Assembly (NCBI GenBank): GCA_029204225.1
Contig: CM055097.1
Coordinates: 59,832,883-59,896,882, forward strand
Direction of reading: 5' to 3'
Origin: Diphasiastrum complanatum
Lineage: Eukaryota > Streptophyta > Lycopodiopsida > Lycopodiales > Lycopodiaceae
Length of the DNA stretch: 64,000 bases
Position 1 is the stretch's first letter. Each line of letters opens with the position of its first letter. A model generated the notes under the pieces. It made no database searches. It saw nothing but the letters and a program-made list of their open reading frames with translations, and was not told where the DNA came from. Positions 24,080 to 35,714 of the stretch are shown here, one piece after another. The position numbers were made by a program, and so were the translations under genes.

Positions 24080-26175
24080 AGGTGATTTATACCCTCATAA
24101 TCCACTGGTAGATGCTCCTCCTAAATTTTCTGATACACATAGTTTGTTAAGGTTCGTTGGGGATGGTCGGAATGGACTGCTTGGCTATTGTCAAGCAATG
24201 GATTCTCGAAGAATCCAAGCTGAGACATTGGCAAATACGACAAACATTCATATATTGAGTATGAATGACAATTTAAAGTCATTGCATGGAATAAATATGA
24301 AATTGGAGCAGGAGATAAATGGTTTGAAAATAGAACTTGCCAGTTCTGTCGCAAAAATTGAAGAATTGCAATCTTCAATCAGTATATTTCAGAGGACAAT
24401 ATATGGCTTACAACGAAAGCGTAGCGTCTCGATGGATCAGCAAGCAGAAAATGAAAACACTAAGAGACACAAACTAGAAGTTTTGGCACCAGGTGGTGGT
24501 GCCAGTAAAAGATGTATGAGGGACACAAAAGAGTTCTTGAAAAAGACGGTTGGAAAAGATTTTATTGCCAAAAAATATATGAAACATTTTTTGAAGGGTA
24601 AAGATTTGATTAAGATTGTGGAAGATGAAACAAGTGATTCAATTCGCTTGAGAATTGCAAAAAAGCTACTCGACAAGTTCAAGCCAAATCCAAATGTTAA
24701 AGAGATGGTGTACGCATGTGACCAAGGAGGTGTGAGTCGCAAGGGGTACAGAGCTTTGAAGAAGTATATGAAACGCTCTGACAAAAATGGGTTAAAACGC
24801 CATCAAATAATACCTACTTATAAACTTGTTGAATCCACCAAACAAGAATGCAATTCGATTTTGCTCTCTGAATTAGGAGAGTTTCAACAAACATTACGAA
24901 GTTAGGACAAATGGTAAGAACATTTATTGTGGATTTCGGTTTTCAATTGTATGCTTTTCTTCAACTAATATGTTTTCGTAATGAAATTTCTGTTTTACAG
25001 ATTGCAGAGGTAAAGTTATATTTGTTATTAAGTTGGACGAAGCAAAAATCACAAAAGGGCGTAAACTTGAACTGTCACAATCACCTTGATGAATCGTGAA
25101 TTGCAACAGTTTTGCGGAAGTTATTGTAAAGAATTTTGCATGCAATTCGAAAATCACATATGGTGGATAGCTGCATTTGAAGTTCCTAAGAAGTCTCACG
25201 ACGTACTGGAGTGGCTATTTGAAAAATGTAGTATATCTAAGATAATACATGCACAAAATGAAGGCAATTTGCTCAATGTTGAAGGAGAAAGCTTTGTTGT
25301 AGAATGGCACCTAGCTGCTGATTTGAAGACTTTGAAATGCATGTACGGTTGTGGTCTCGGTGCAAATGCAAAGAATTTTTGTATATACTGTATGTTTGAA
25401 TCTGAGCGGAACAAAAGTATTTTGAATTGCAACCAACGTCTTGCACCAAATAGGCACAATCTAGACAAAGCTTGGAGTCCTATGTTGAACATTCCTCTCG
25501 AAAGAGTCCATTTTTTGCACAATGCATGGTGAATTATGAATACTGGACAAATTATTATTTTTGCATTGTTGTTACGCATGGAACATGCAGCCCATATCAA
25601 GAGCAGATGTTAGCATTAGAAATCTAGAGATAATTTTATCCGATATGGGATTGCACGGGGGCCACATGAGTCTTACAAAAGACGTTGAGATGAGTGGAAA
25701 AACACAAGATGTTCCAGCAAAAGTTTCAATGGGTGGTGCAAAAGCGAGACATTTATTGTCAAATCATACTGCACGTGAAAGCAGTGTTGAATGGGAGTAC
25801 TGGAGGAAAATATGTCAATGCACAACAAATATTGGCTCAGATCCTCGCTGCGTATTTCAAAAATTCACGGCATGGCGGAGGAAAGGGTCTTAGCAATGCA
25901 TTGGTTGAGATATTCCAATGGTTTTACAGAGGAATTTTGGGCTGAGGACACTTTCAAAACACAAGAACTAAAGAGTTGTGTTCAATGATCTCCAATTCAA
26001 ATTCAGTCAGATAGACAGCATGGCAATCCTCTAATGCTAGAACAAGGCATCAAGAATGGAGGATGTCTAGAGTCCGAGTTGGAAAGAGATGGATGCCGAG
26101 GACACCAACATCCAATGTTTTGGAAAACAACGCTAGAGAAACTACGGAAACTGATGAGATGGAATAGAAACAATT
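24080..26175 (+). pseudogene. Transposase-like multi-exon gene relic, family unassigned
   Basis: The first open block (to 24905) encodes about 270 residues: a PHNPLVDAPPKFSDTHSLL start, a coiled-coil region (EQEINGLKIELASSVAKIEE) and a basic, Lys-rich domain (KTVGKDFIAKKYMKHFLKGK, then KKLLDKFKPNPNVKEMVY). It ends at a TAG followed by a donor-like GTAAGA. After an acceptor (TTTTACAG, about 25000), KLDEAKITKGRKLEL is readable near 25034. Next comes 25086-25532 with VEWHLAADLKTLKCMYG and ANAKNFCIYC, then RHNLDKAWSPMLNIPLERV. Acidic residues before each block, a CxxC pair and the NLDKAWS segment recall a DDE-transposase-like family I have seen in invertebrate and plant transposons, from memory only. 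Shorter pieces continue to about 26175. Stops and frameshifts make it a relic. Confidence 0.55.
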
Positions 26176-26179
26176 TATG

Positions 26180-27550
26180 TTGAATTGTAATTGATATCTT
26201 GAATTCGCTCCCCGATGTACTCGTGTTGGATAAGAGTGTTTCACGTGGTAGGTTACAACATAGGCTCAATCAATGCATGGACATGGTGTATTCTATGTTA
26301 AGTTAGACCCCTGATAATTTGAAGAATTGGCTTCTACCCTTATAAACATTGTGAATACTTGTAGATGGTAATGTTCCTTGTGTCTTCAAGGTACAAAAAA
26401 TGATATCTTGGAGTACATAAGCATCTTCATTGTCATTTTGGAGCCTTGTGCTCCACATTTTAGCTCATTCTATGTACAACTTATATTTGCTATAAAATGC
26501 TAGTACAAGTAGCCCTCCGTAACTTGAAAAAAGAAATTCATGTAGATAGCTTTATGCTAATGACTTCAAATTTATTTCGTTTGAATCCTTGTTGTTAATA
26601 CAACTAGGCCTTATAGGTGTAGTTTGTGGGGTGTGGGTGTGGGTGTGTGTGTGTGCGCACGCGCCGTGCACGCTACTATCATCATTTGTAGAATAAGTGC
26701 ATTATGTGATTAGGATACGAATCCATATGTCAATGTAGCATATGAGACTATAGCTTGCACTTGTGTGGACATAGTAACCACTTTTATCAACCTTGACTAA
26801 CAATTGATGACAAGGTTTTACTGCAAAGAATATCAATCTGGGCAAAAGCTTTGACAACTAAAGCAAGAATAATTATCATGTGAAAATAGATAACACCCAT
26901 AGGTGGAAGCCAAGATCCATTCTCAACACTAAACTGAACATGAGAACATAATCATCACCAAATTGAAAATGAGGATCATGTCTAGTGCAACATTCAAGAT
27001 GGATAAGAGTTGGAACTAAGTCAAGGCTTGGCCCCAATCCCAATTGATGTGAGAGCGTACGTCTAGAATTTTGTGCTAGTTTTTGCCTTGGATGTGCTAT
27101 GTATTGCAAAGTGTACATATTGTATACAACAAAGTAAGTTGAATGGGTTCAAGCAACAGAAAACAAAAAAAGTTGAATTGGTAACACTTGCAAACAAAAA
27201 TTGGGAACCATAGTTAATGCTTTGGACTTTGTTCTCAATTGTAACCAAGTTGGATACAGGTGGTATGTGTGGCAATGAAGACCCAATCTTGAATCTATGT
27301 ATGTGGTAAAGGGACATCTAGGAGCCTATCAACCCAAAATTGGCTTGGCCTACAATGTGGATGTTGACATAAAGATTGTCCTTGGTAACCATAAGAGACA
27401 TAATAATGCACAATGTTGACTACCTCATGTAATTATTGCCCATTTGATGAGTGTATATAATGAAATGCAAGCAAATTTTAGCACAGTTAAAAAATTTATA
27501 GGACCTTTTTGTTCCATGTGGTGGTGTAGATTTTTCTGTGATTTCTTGTG
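26180..27550. other. No recognised gene; short (GT)n tract
   Basis: AT-rich sequence with no supported ORF. A (GT/GC) alternating run with GCGCACGCGC lies near 26625-26670, a possible Z-DNA-forming tract. Confidence 0.6.
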
Positions 27551-27552
27551 AC

Positions 27553-27554
<2 letters not shown>

Positions 27555-27608
<54 letters not shown>
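27555..27608. repeat. (GA)n microsatellite, 54 bp
   Basis: Uninterrupted GA run. Ser-Leu ORFs on the other strand are artefacts. Confidence 0.98.
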
Positions 27609-27609
<1 letters not shown>

Positions 27610-27610
<1 letters not shown>

Positions 27611-28895
27611 TACCTCCCATCATCCATGCAAGCAAGTATGTGTACCATGGAGGTACTTTCTCTACTTGGTACTTCTCTCTCTATCTTTGTCATTCTAGGA
27701 TGACTTAAAGTTTTTTTAACCTATTTGATCCACTTTAATGAAGAAATGAGATATGAATGACAAGTAGTTGGAAGAACATATGATTTACAATGGCTTGAAA
27801 TAGACGCTCCAACAAGGCAAAAGACCCAAAATTTGTGAGCAATTTGCAGCAACGCACAATCGGATGCTAATGCAAATCACCAGTATCGTAAAACAAAAGT
27901 AAGCTTCCAATTCTAGAATAATTTAACATCAACTCTTGAACTAACGACTTGATGTCTGGATCCAAACCTTGTAGAGTATACTAAGGAATATGATAATAAT
28001 AACAAAAAATCTTAGGCTTCGGCTCGCCACTCGCCACTCCCCACATCGACACATCTTATTATGGGGTTCTTGCATCACATTGCAAATTAATGTTTAAATG
28101 GAGTCCTTCATGCTTGGCATATAATGCCAATAGCAAGGCAAAAAAATTTGGAGTAAGTGATTTTCCTTAATGCTACACACACACACACACAAGCCCCCCT
28201 CCACCCCACCCCACCCCCCCAAAAAAAGAAAAATCCCCATATATATATCTATATATCTATCTATATATATATATATAAAGAGAGAGAGAGAGAGAGAGAG
28301 GGGGGGGACCAATCAGTGGAGAGTGAGAGAGAGAGAGCAATTGCCATCTCCTATACTTTGGGTGGGCCCAATGAGTGGGAGACTGGTGGCTTGACAACAA
28401 AATATCATCAAAAATAAAAAACAATGATTGTCATATTTATACAATTTGTGTGGGGTGTTTAATGACAAAAAGATCATCTCCTATACTTTTTGGATTCTTC
28501 TTCACCTCCTCCTTTTTTCAAGTCCTTTCAGTCCCTATCCCCATGACACATCATTACCACCACCCCCCCCCCCCCCCCCCCCCTCCCACCAAAAAAAAAA
28601 AAGGGTAAGATTTTGCCCAAGAGAAAATTCTGTTCCCACATGGTGATAGAGCAGCTGAATGCCACCCAAGATGTTGCAGCCCTGCAGTTTAGGGTTAGGG
28701 TTTCCTCTCAATTTTTGGCCAACAAATCCAACTTCTGTGTCCAGTGTCAGAGAGAATAGATGTGATTTGTTTTTTGAAAATCTGATAAGGGGGTAAATTT
28801 AGATGCCACCTACATTTAACTTGATGAGTGACCTAACCGGCACCGCCGGTCAGTACAATTTAGGGTTCTGTTAGGGCCCTAAATTACCACTTGGG
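27610..28895. repeat. Low-complexity intergenic block
   Basis: No gene is supported. It carries (CA)n at 28175-28191, C-rich and A-rich runs to 28227, (TA)n with interruptions at 28238-28277, (GA)n at 28278-28300, a second GA run near 28325-28339, and a C homopolymer of about 20 at 28563-28583 followed by an A run. These tracts lie upstream of the A20/AN1 gene. Confidence 0.7.
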
Positions 28896-28899
28896 AGTA

Positions 28900-29191
28900 A
28901 TTAAAATCCAGAAAATCCCGCTTTGTGCATCTCGCTTCTCTTGCCCCATTGGTATGCAGCGCCGCTTATACTCTCAAGATCCTCCACCGTTGGATTTCAG
29001 CATAAACGTTCAAATCTTAACACGTGGTTTGCAAGCAACCGTTCAAAGAGTCGAAGGGGAATCATGTCACGTGGCAGAAATCCAAGCGCTGGAGAGGAGG
29101 TGAATCTGTGGCAGTGAGGCGCATCGGCGGAGGGTGGCAGTTGGGGGGTTCGAACTCGTGCCTCCGCGTCCCTGCCTCCCCACCGCACCGC

Positions 29192-29229
<38 letters not shown>

Positions 29230-29802
29230 TGATCTCGCGAAGGCAGAAGAGAGATCGATTGATCCAGCGAGAATTCCACCATCGACATCGTCTCCCTTTG
29301 CTTTGCCTGCTTCCTTCAATCCTTTCTGCTTGTGGGTTTTGTGTTTGTTTCTATCCTGGGAGAAGGAGAGGCGAGAGGGAGGCCCAATCCCGTTGTTCTG
29401 CTGTGTCGGTGTGTGAGCATTTCAAGGAGCAGCAGCAGCAGCAGTGCTTGTGTCGGTGTGTGAGCATTTCAAGGAGCAGCAGCAGCAGCAGGGCTTTCAA
29501 TCACAGCTGCTCTCCTTGGCCTGCTTCAGCCGGCAGCGAATCTGCCTCCGATCTCACCGCGTCTGCCTCTCACCTCCCTTTCTTCTTCCTATGAATGCTG
29601 CCTCAGTAGGCGCTGGCAGATCCCTGTGGGTTTGGCATTCGCCAGGGTTTGATCCCTGATCTGCACCGCTAGCGGTGGCAGGTGTTTTCTGTGCTGATTT
29701 GATCTGCTCTGGTGGGTTTTGGGAGCATTTGCTTGCTGGGCATTTGCGAGTTTTTTACTGAATGTGAAGGTCATTTCCCTTTGGATTTGATATTTCTGAA
29801 AG
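28900..29802 (+). promoter_or_regulatory. Probable promoter/5' leader of the A20/AN1 gene
   Basis: The stretch is GC-richer than its surroundings and holds (GA)n at 29196-29225, common near plant transcription starts. It also holds a tandem duplication of about 48 bp (GTGTCGGTGTGTGAGCATTT followed by a (CAG)n run) at about 29402-29492. A donor-like GCAG/GTGTTTTCTG near 29681 and an acceptor-like CTGAAAG directly before the ATG at 29803 suggest a leader intron, a frequent arrangement in plant SAP genes. No TATA box was fixed. Confidence 0.5.
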
Positions 29803-30375
29803 ATGGCTCAGGAGAATTGGAGTGAGAAAACGGATTGTCAGGCCCCTCCGGAAGCGCCTGTGTCCTGCATCAACAACTGCGGCTATTTTGGAAGCCCTGC
29901 CACCATGAACATGTGCTCCAAATGCTACAGGGATCTTGTGCTTCTGCAGCAGCAACAGCAGCCGCCCAGGGCTCCAACAGCAGCAGCAGCAACCGTGGTG
30001 GAAGTCACGGCCATTCATTCCGGCATCACTGAGCTAACCGTGGAGCGGACTTCAACTACTGACATAAATGTGGAAGCAGAGATTATAGCCCCTCTTATGT
30101 CTTCTTCTACGGCTATTCGTCGAACGCCAATAGCTAGCAGTGAACTGGCAGGAAGTTCTCAGGAGCAGAGTTCCAATCTCATTTTTAATCGCTGCTTTTG
30201 TTGCCAAAAGCGAGTTGGCTTGACTGGCTTCAAGTGCAGATGCGGCGATGTTTTCTGTGCATTACATCGATATTCTGATAAGCACAACTGCAGCTTCGAC
30301 TATAAAACTGCGGGACGCGATGCCATTGCGAAGGCAAACCCTTTGATTAAAGCAGATAAGGTTCGAAAGATTTGA
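29803..30375 (+). CDS. A20/AN1 zinc-finger stress-associated protein
   Basis: A 190-residue ORF with no intron in the coding part. The A20 finger is complete: Cys22, Cys26, Cys38 and Cys41 (Cx3Cx11Cx2C, within CINNCGYFGSPATMNMCSKC). A Gln run (LLQQQQQPP) and a Ser/Thr/Ala-rich linker follow. The AN1 finger is complete: Cys131, Cys134, Cys145, Cys147, Cys152, His155, His161 and Cys163. The C-terminus DAIAKANPLIKADKVRKI is the usual end of plant SAPs. Family knowledge: these cytosolic/nuclear proteins bind ubiquitin, some act as E3 ligases, and many are induced by cold, drought, salt or wounding. Length and domain order are typical. The start ATG fits the family N-terminus (MAQENW...). It is the only complete host gene in the window. 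Confidence 0.97.
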   Translation: MAQENWSEKTDCQAPPEAPVSCINNCGYFGSPATMNMCSKCYRDLVLLQQQQQPPRAPTAAAATVVEVTAIHSGITELTVERTSTTDINVEAEIIAPLMSSSTAIRRTPIASSELAGSSQEQSSNLIFNRCFCCQKRVGLTGFKCRCGDVFCALHRYSDKHNCSFDYKTAGRDAIAKANPLIKADKVRKI

Positions 30376-30930
30376 CGAGAACAACGGCATCATATGCTTC
30401 TGCTGCAACCAGCCAGCAGATTCATGGCCTATGCGTTTGTTCTAAAGGGGGTCGGAATCGTAGTTGTGGTTGTTTGCTAATCTTCTCATATAATCTTCTA
30501 GCCATTAAGCCAACTTCAGTAATCCCAGTCTTCGGTGGGCTGTACACATACTACTTTAGTACCGGTTCTGCATCCCATTTTCAGAATTTGCATTTGGAAA
30601 TCAAAAGTAGCAGCTGCTTCATCATACTATTAATGTTACCGCTCATTTTTTTGATCTATTTTCAGGAGGCAAGATTTTCTGATCAATAGGGACATTGCGT
30701 TGCCATGTTTATAAGGTTTTTCTTTTTTTTTTTGCAGTAAATTAAGCTTGGACGCCACAATGGCAGATGTTTGAACTTTGCTTTATTTTCTTGATGGTTT
30801 TTTGTCCTTATAGTTTCCAATTCATAAGACTGTCTTCGTGCTTGTGCTTTGCAAATGAGTTCCAAACTATGTTTGAAACTCCTGTTTCATGCTATGTAAA
30901 TCGGCCTTCTTCCTAAGGCCTATGTTAAAC
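30376..30930 (+). other. 3' flank of the A20/AN1 gene, likely 3' UTR
   Basis: T-rich sequence directly after the stop (TTTTTTTTTT near 30725), without coding signal. The short ORF overlapping the stop (30372-30689) is not conserved-looking. A polyadenylation site is likely here but no exact signal was chosen. Confidence 0.45.
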
Positions 30931-32125
30931 AGTGGTTTTTCTTCTCTATTCTCTTTCAATGAGACATTTAAGAGACTTAAATGTGTCGCAAGGGCCTTGT
31001 TCTTTGTCCTTTCTGCTCACCATCACCGACAGATGCCTTAGCAATTGGAAGATCCGCTTTATAACTGTGTAGGCATACACATTTCGCCAAAAGTCCTCAA
31101 TTTTCAGCTTGTATATTTGGTTTAGAATTCCCAAAAGTTTGCATAGCAAAACCGAAGTAAAAGTTTCTAGGAGCTCTCTGTTTAAATCTAAATATACCTG
31201 AATAATTCAGATTTCAGAACAGCAATCCCTCCGAATAAATTGGAAGGCGTGTGATGAAAGGGTTCAAAGTTGTGAGAGAGCCACTTCTTAGATATGGAGA
31301 AAGTCAATCTTGCAAGTGTTTCTTGACAGCAAGTGCCATTTGACAGAATTTCAGAGCACCATATACTTTCTTTACCATGGAGTCAGTGTGCACTGTGCTT
31401 CCAAGAGTGGGTGGATCAAAATTTGAGAATGGAAAGCATGGGCTCCTTTTCAGGATATTGGGACCCAAAATTGAAAGAAGTATATGAGTACACAGTACTT
31501 TTGAATGTGGGGGTCAAGGGCTAGGAGCTCAAGCTGAAAGAGACATAAATGTGGAGTGTTTCCAAATGTTAGAAGTCTATTATGGTAGATGGGTTAAAAC
31601 CTACGTTGGCTATGACTTGAATGTCTAGTTCACAGTCTGTTTTTGAGTTGTACAAGTATTCAAGATGGGTGAGCTATTTTTGTGGCACTAAAGATCTATA
31701 TCTGTCAACAATCAGATTGGAATAGGTTTTGAAATAAACCATGGAATAGTGAAGATTTGATTATGAGGAGAGGATGCGTTTCACCATAATGATTGTAGTA
31801 ATAGAAGTTGCCAAGGAAGAATTTTGATTAGTTGAATTTGGTGTGGGGCATTCTTGACTCACATGATTGTTTAGAGATTGGTGAAACACGTAATAGTAGA
31901 CCCTTATGAGAATGGTGGAGCCAAATCAAAGGAGCGGAGTGACGTGAAATGAGAACTGCAAGTATGTGGTTTCAAAATGAAGTTTCATCAAGGTGGAATT
32001 TGAGTATACAATCATTCATTGATGGGGAATTGCAAGCCAAGATACCAATTGGGTCAGGGAAAAATTAGACGACTAATTGTTGAGGGAAGAAATTATAGGC
32101 TAGTTTCAACATAGTAGGTGGTTGA
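30931..32125. other. No recognised gene
   Basis: AT-rich, with several short ORFs lacking any family signal. The last part (from about 31,600) may be decayed LINE sequence on the minus strand, since a LINE motif appears just beyond it. Confidence 0.5.
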
Positions 32126-32130
32126 GAGAA

Positions 32131-32251
32131 TAGATTAACCTCATTCACCACTGCAGATTTGGGAGAAGTATTGAGATCAAACCTTTGAGAGCATAGATGA
32201 ACCTTATTCACCACTGCAGATTTGGGAGAAGTATTGAGATCAAACCTTTGA
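32131..32251. repeat. Tandem duplication, 63-bp unit, two copies
   Basis: Unit 1 at 32131-32193 and unit 2 at 32194 to about 32251 share CATTCACCACTGCAG-like, TTTGGGAGAAGTATTGAG and ATCAAACCTTTGA words, with a few substitutions. On the minus strand both read as RFDLNTSPKSAVVN, so the duplication kept that frame. Confidence 0.9.
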
Positions 32252-32400
32252 ACAACGAATGATCGTAAGCTTCTTAAAAATAGGAGGAATACCCATCTTT
32301 TGATAGTAAAGAAGAATCCAGTGACCGATCCTATCAAAGGCCTTATCAAAGGAGGCGTAGAATAAGATGTGATGACACGAAGTATGCTTGATATTGATTA
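32252..32400 (-). pseudogene. LINE-type reverse transcriptase scrap
   Basis: The minus strand encodes FYASFDKAFDRIGHWILL, then YYQKMGIPPIFKKL, closely resembling the D-x-x-KAFD block of non-LTR retrotransposon reverse transcriptases (palm motif A). About 40 residues are readable, flanked by stops. The neighbouring tandem repeat lies downstream on the same strand. Confidence 0.55.
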
Positions 32401-32704
32401 TTAGAGTCCAATATTGAAATCAAACGTGCTTGTGCATATTGTGCATATACATCAAACAACATATATTTGTCAAAGAGAGCTTTCTTAAACTTCCTTAGCA
32501 TTTGATTCTTAAGCCTAAATTCCTTCCACAAAATTCATGTGAGTAGTAAATTTGTCTTCACATTTCTTGAATAAATTTTCTTTTTTTTGTATATGAAATC
32601 AATGTAAATGTATCTACCTCTTTGTGTAATTCATATTCGATTTAAAAAAAGAGAAAGAAAAGGGAAACATGTAATTACACAAAACAAGTTCACATTCAAT
32701 TTTT

Positions 32705-32766
32705 TTTTAATGTTATACTAGCCAAGTGCGCTTGTCGTTGGTAGGTGGCCGGTCGATGGTGTGCAC

Positions 32767-32830
<64 letters not shown>

Positions 32831-32959
32831 TGTGGTGAGTGAGGGAGAGTGTAGGTGTGACAGTAGGCTATAGGCATGTCTACAATCTCTCTCTAAAATA
32901 GTTTTAATTATATAAACTAGCCAAGTGTGGTCGTCGATGGGGTGTCTGTCCGCGCGCGC

Positions 32960-33011
<52 letters not shown>

Positions 33012-33159
33012 CCTCCCTCCATGTGCGCCTTCCATATCCCCCCTCCTTGTGCCCTCTTTGCATCCCTCTCCTTGCATGCGCGCCCCCTTTGATGTGCCCT
33101 CCCTGCTCGCCTTCCTTGTGCGCCCCTCCCCTTGTCCTCTTTGCGTGCGCGCGCCCTCC

Positions 33160-33224
<65 letters not shown>

Positions 33225-33302
33225 TAGGCGTGACATTTAGGGAGTAGGTGTGTAGTGTGCCCGTCGATGGCAGGCTGCCGATTGTGTGTGTGCACGCGTC
33301 GT

Positions 33303-33337
<35 letters not shown>

Positions 33338-33435
33338 CCGCTCAACCAACCCTCCGTTTGTTGTCCCTGCGCTACCTCCCTACGCCCTCCCTACATCTAT
33401 CTTGCACGCCTCTCTACGCCCTCCCCGGGCGCCCT

Positions 33436-33477
<42 letters not shown>

Positions 33478-33680
33478 TGACATAGGGAGAGAAATAGAAG
33501 AGAGTGGTGAGTGAGAGAGAGAGTAGGTGTGATATAGGGGGAATAGGCGTGACATAGGGAGATAAAGAGAAAAAAGTGATAAGTGATGGAGATTGTAGGT
33601 GTAACTGTAGGCGTGATAGTAGGCTATAGGCACATGTACAATCTCTCTCTAAAAGTTTTAATATATAGACTAGCGAAGTG
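32705..33680. repeat. GA-repeat cluster with repeated GC-rich modules
   Basis: Five long (GA)n tracts (32770-32827, 32963-33010, 33164-33219, 33303-33326, 33436-33475) are separated by GC-rich spacers. A module ACTAGCCAAGTG (or ACTAGCGAAGTG) followed by a CGATGG word recurs at 32717, 32916 and 33669. The preceding AGGCTATAGGCA...TCTCTCTCTAAAA block recurs at about 32865 and 33619. So the cluster is built from duplicated units of roughly 200 and 750 bp. All the Ser-Leu and Arg-Glu ORFs are repeat artefacts. Confidence 0.85.
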
Positions 33681-35535
33681 TGTCCGCCGATGGTGGCGGG
33701 TGGTCGCTGCGGTGGTTTAGGATTTACGGAGAGAAAAATAGTAGATCGAGGGAGACTCCTACTCATCCGTTGTCTTCTACGTGCCAATCTTATATTCCTC
33801 TCCGCTTCTATCTCTACCTCAGGTTTCAAGCAGCATGCTAACTAAAGTAGGGAAAATTTCCCAATTATACGGTGATCGAGCGCTTTTACTTTGACAGTAC
33901 CTCAATGGAATGAGACTTTGCTAATCATCACCTATGATGAGCATGGGAGGTTGTACGATTAAGTGGAACATGGAAAATTTTATGGAATAGAACAACAGAA
34001 TTATATGGAATAGGACAACAAAATTTTTGTTTAGAGAGTGAAAGGTTCAAATGCTTCAATATTTGATTGAAGGCAAACTATGGAAGGCGTTCCATTTTCA
34101 GCTCATTCCATAAAGCCCCATAGATTAGTTCTTCCATAAGCTCATTCCATAAGGCCTCAATGAGTTTTCAGCTCATTCCATAAGCCCTCAATGAGTTCTT
34201 TTGTTGTAGAGCCTCTGACTATGGTTGAGCCAAAACCATTGGTGGATATTTCGAGGAGTCCAAACATGCCTCAAGGAGGTAGTGGTCTAAGGAAAGGTGG
34301 CATGCATGCAAAAGCGCAACCTAGAGCTCCATTGTATCCAAAGTTTGAGAATGAGAAATCTGTCTTGGAGATGATGTTTTAAGCCTATCTAAAAATTTGT
34401 TGTTGGCTGCTCTATTTTATAGTTCACATCGTTGTCTTTTTTTTTCCAGTTTTCTTTAGAGATTACAAAGACATTTGATTGAAAGCTATGTTGTTTTGAG
34501 AAAATTTGCTGCATTGCTTATTTTGAGAAAGGAATGCTCTAAGATATTAAAATCTTGTTACAAATGGGAGAGACTGCTCTTTGAAAAACAACTCTCCTTT
34601 GCCATCTATAGGCATAACATTGCATTCAACAATAATATAGCAAGTAATAAGTTGTTCAAAAGTTTTTACAGGTGACAAAAAAATGTGATCTCATAGAGAG
34701 TCTACTACACTTTCGACCAACTGACTTTTCCCCATCCAACTTGCACACAAGACACAAGTGGACCACATGAGCGACATGGCTCAAACTGAGGAAATCCCAC
34801 TGCCACCATGAGACTTACATCCTCCATCTAGCTAGACTGACATCCTATCAGACACTTACAAGCACAAACCTGTAATGCTAACATAAATGAGTGATTGAGG
34901 CTCAACATGAGGAAACCTTACTGCCACCATAAGATTGTACTCACCATATAGACAGCTAGTAGACATAATGACAAGTCAAAGAGCATACCAAATGATTACT
35001 TTGTTTTTGATGTAGCAAATGCATAAACACATATAACTCCGACACAAATCTAGACTCCCGTGCAAGGTAACATGCAAGCCCAAACACACTCATGCAAACC
35101 AACACAAATGATAAAGTTTCAAATACATGGCCTGCCCCTAAGTGTTATCCTTCCGCTGCTACACCATTGGTCTCCAAATCAGATCCTCTCGATCATGGTC
35201 CCACACTTGTAACTTAGATGTCGTCACATCCAAGAATAACCAATTGATGTCACCATACATCATCCAAAGATCTCCCATGATCTAATGAGCGCTCCAAGCC
35301 TCATCTCTGATGTATCTTGTAGTGGGCCATTTCCTATCCTACCCTCAACCCTGATCCAAACACACAAGCATCAAGGAGACGAGGTTAGTTGTCACGCGGA
35401 GGTTCGTTCCCATGAAAGCGATAGCATATTCCAAAATCCAACATGAGTAGATGATTCTTAACACTAAGATCCATTAACACTACAATTACACTATCAATTA
35501 ACACTACAACCATTAACCCTAAACCACAATGATAG
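33681..35535 (+). other. Mostly unrecognised; one possible orphan exon
   Basis: A few short direct repeats of AGCTCATTCCATAA lie at 34098-34185. An open stretch after an acceptor-like TTTTGTTGTAG (about 34208-34381) encodes MVEPKPLVDISRSP, then LRKGGMHAKAQPRAP and KFENEKSVLEMMF before a stop. It could be a terminal exon of a captured gene but is not recognised. The rest shows nothing. Confidence 0.3.

Positions 35536-35538
<3 letters not shown>

Positions 35539-35626
<88 letters not shown>
35539..35626. repeat. Compound (CT)15(CA)29 microsatellite
   Basis: A pure CT run (35539-35568) passes directly into a pure CA run (35569-35626). Confidence 0.97.
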
Positions 35627-35627
<1 letters not shown>

Positions 35628-35714
35628 GCATAAGAACATGCAATCCCAATAAGCATCAAATCCAACAAATAGCAAATCCAAAGAGAACATGAGAGTTAGT
35701 GGAGAAGAGATAGA

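Noticed and set aside
30372-30689. ORF following the A20/AN1 gene
   Set aside because: Overlaps the stop codon and lies in T-rich 3' flank; no recognisable domain.
32770-33475. Regularly spaced GA tracts as a CRISPR-like or other designed array
   Set aside because: Plant nuclear DNA; the repeats are simple dinucleotides and the spacers share modules.
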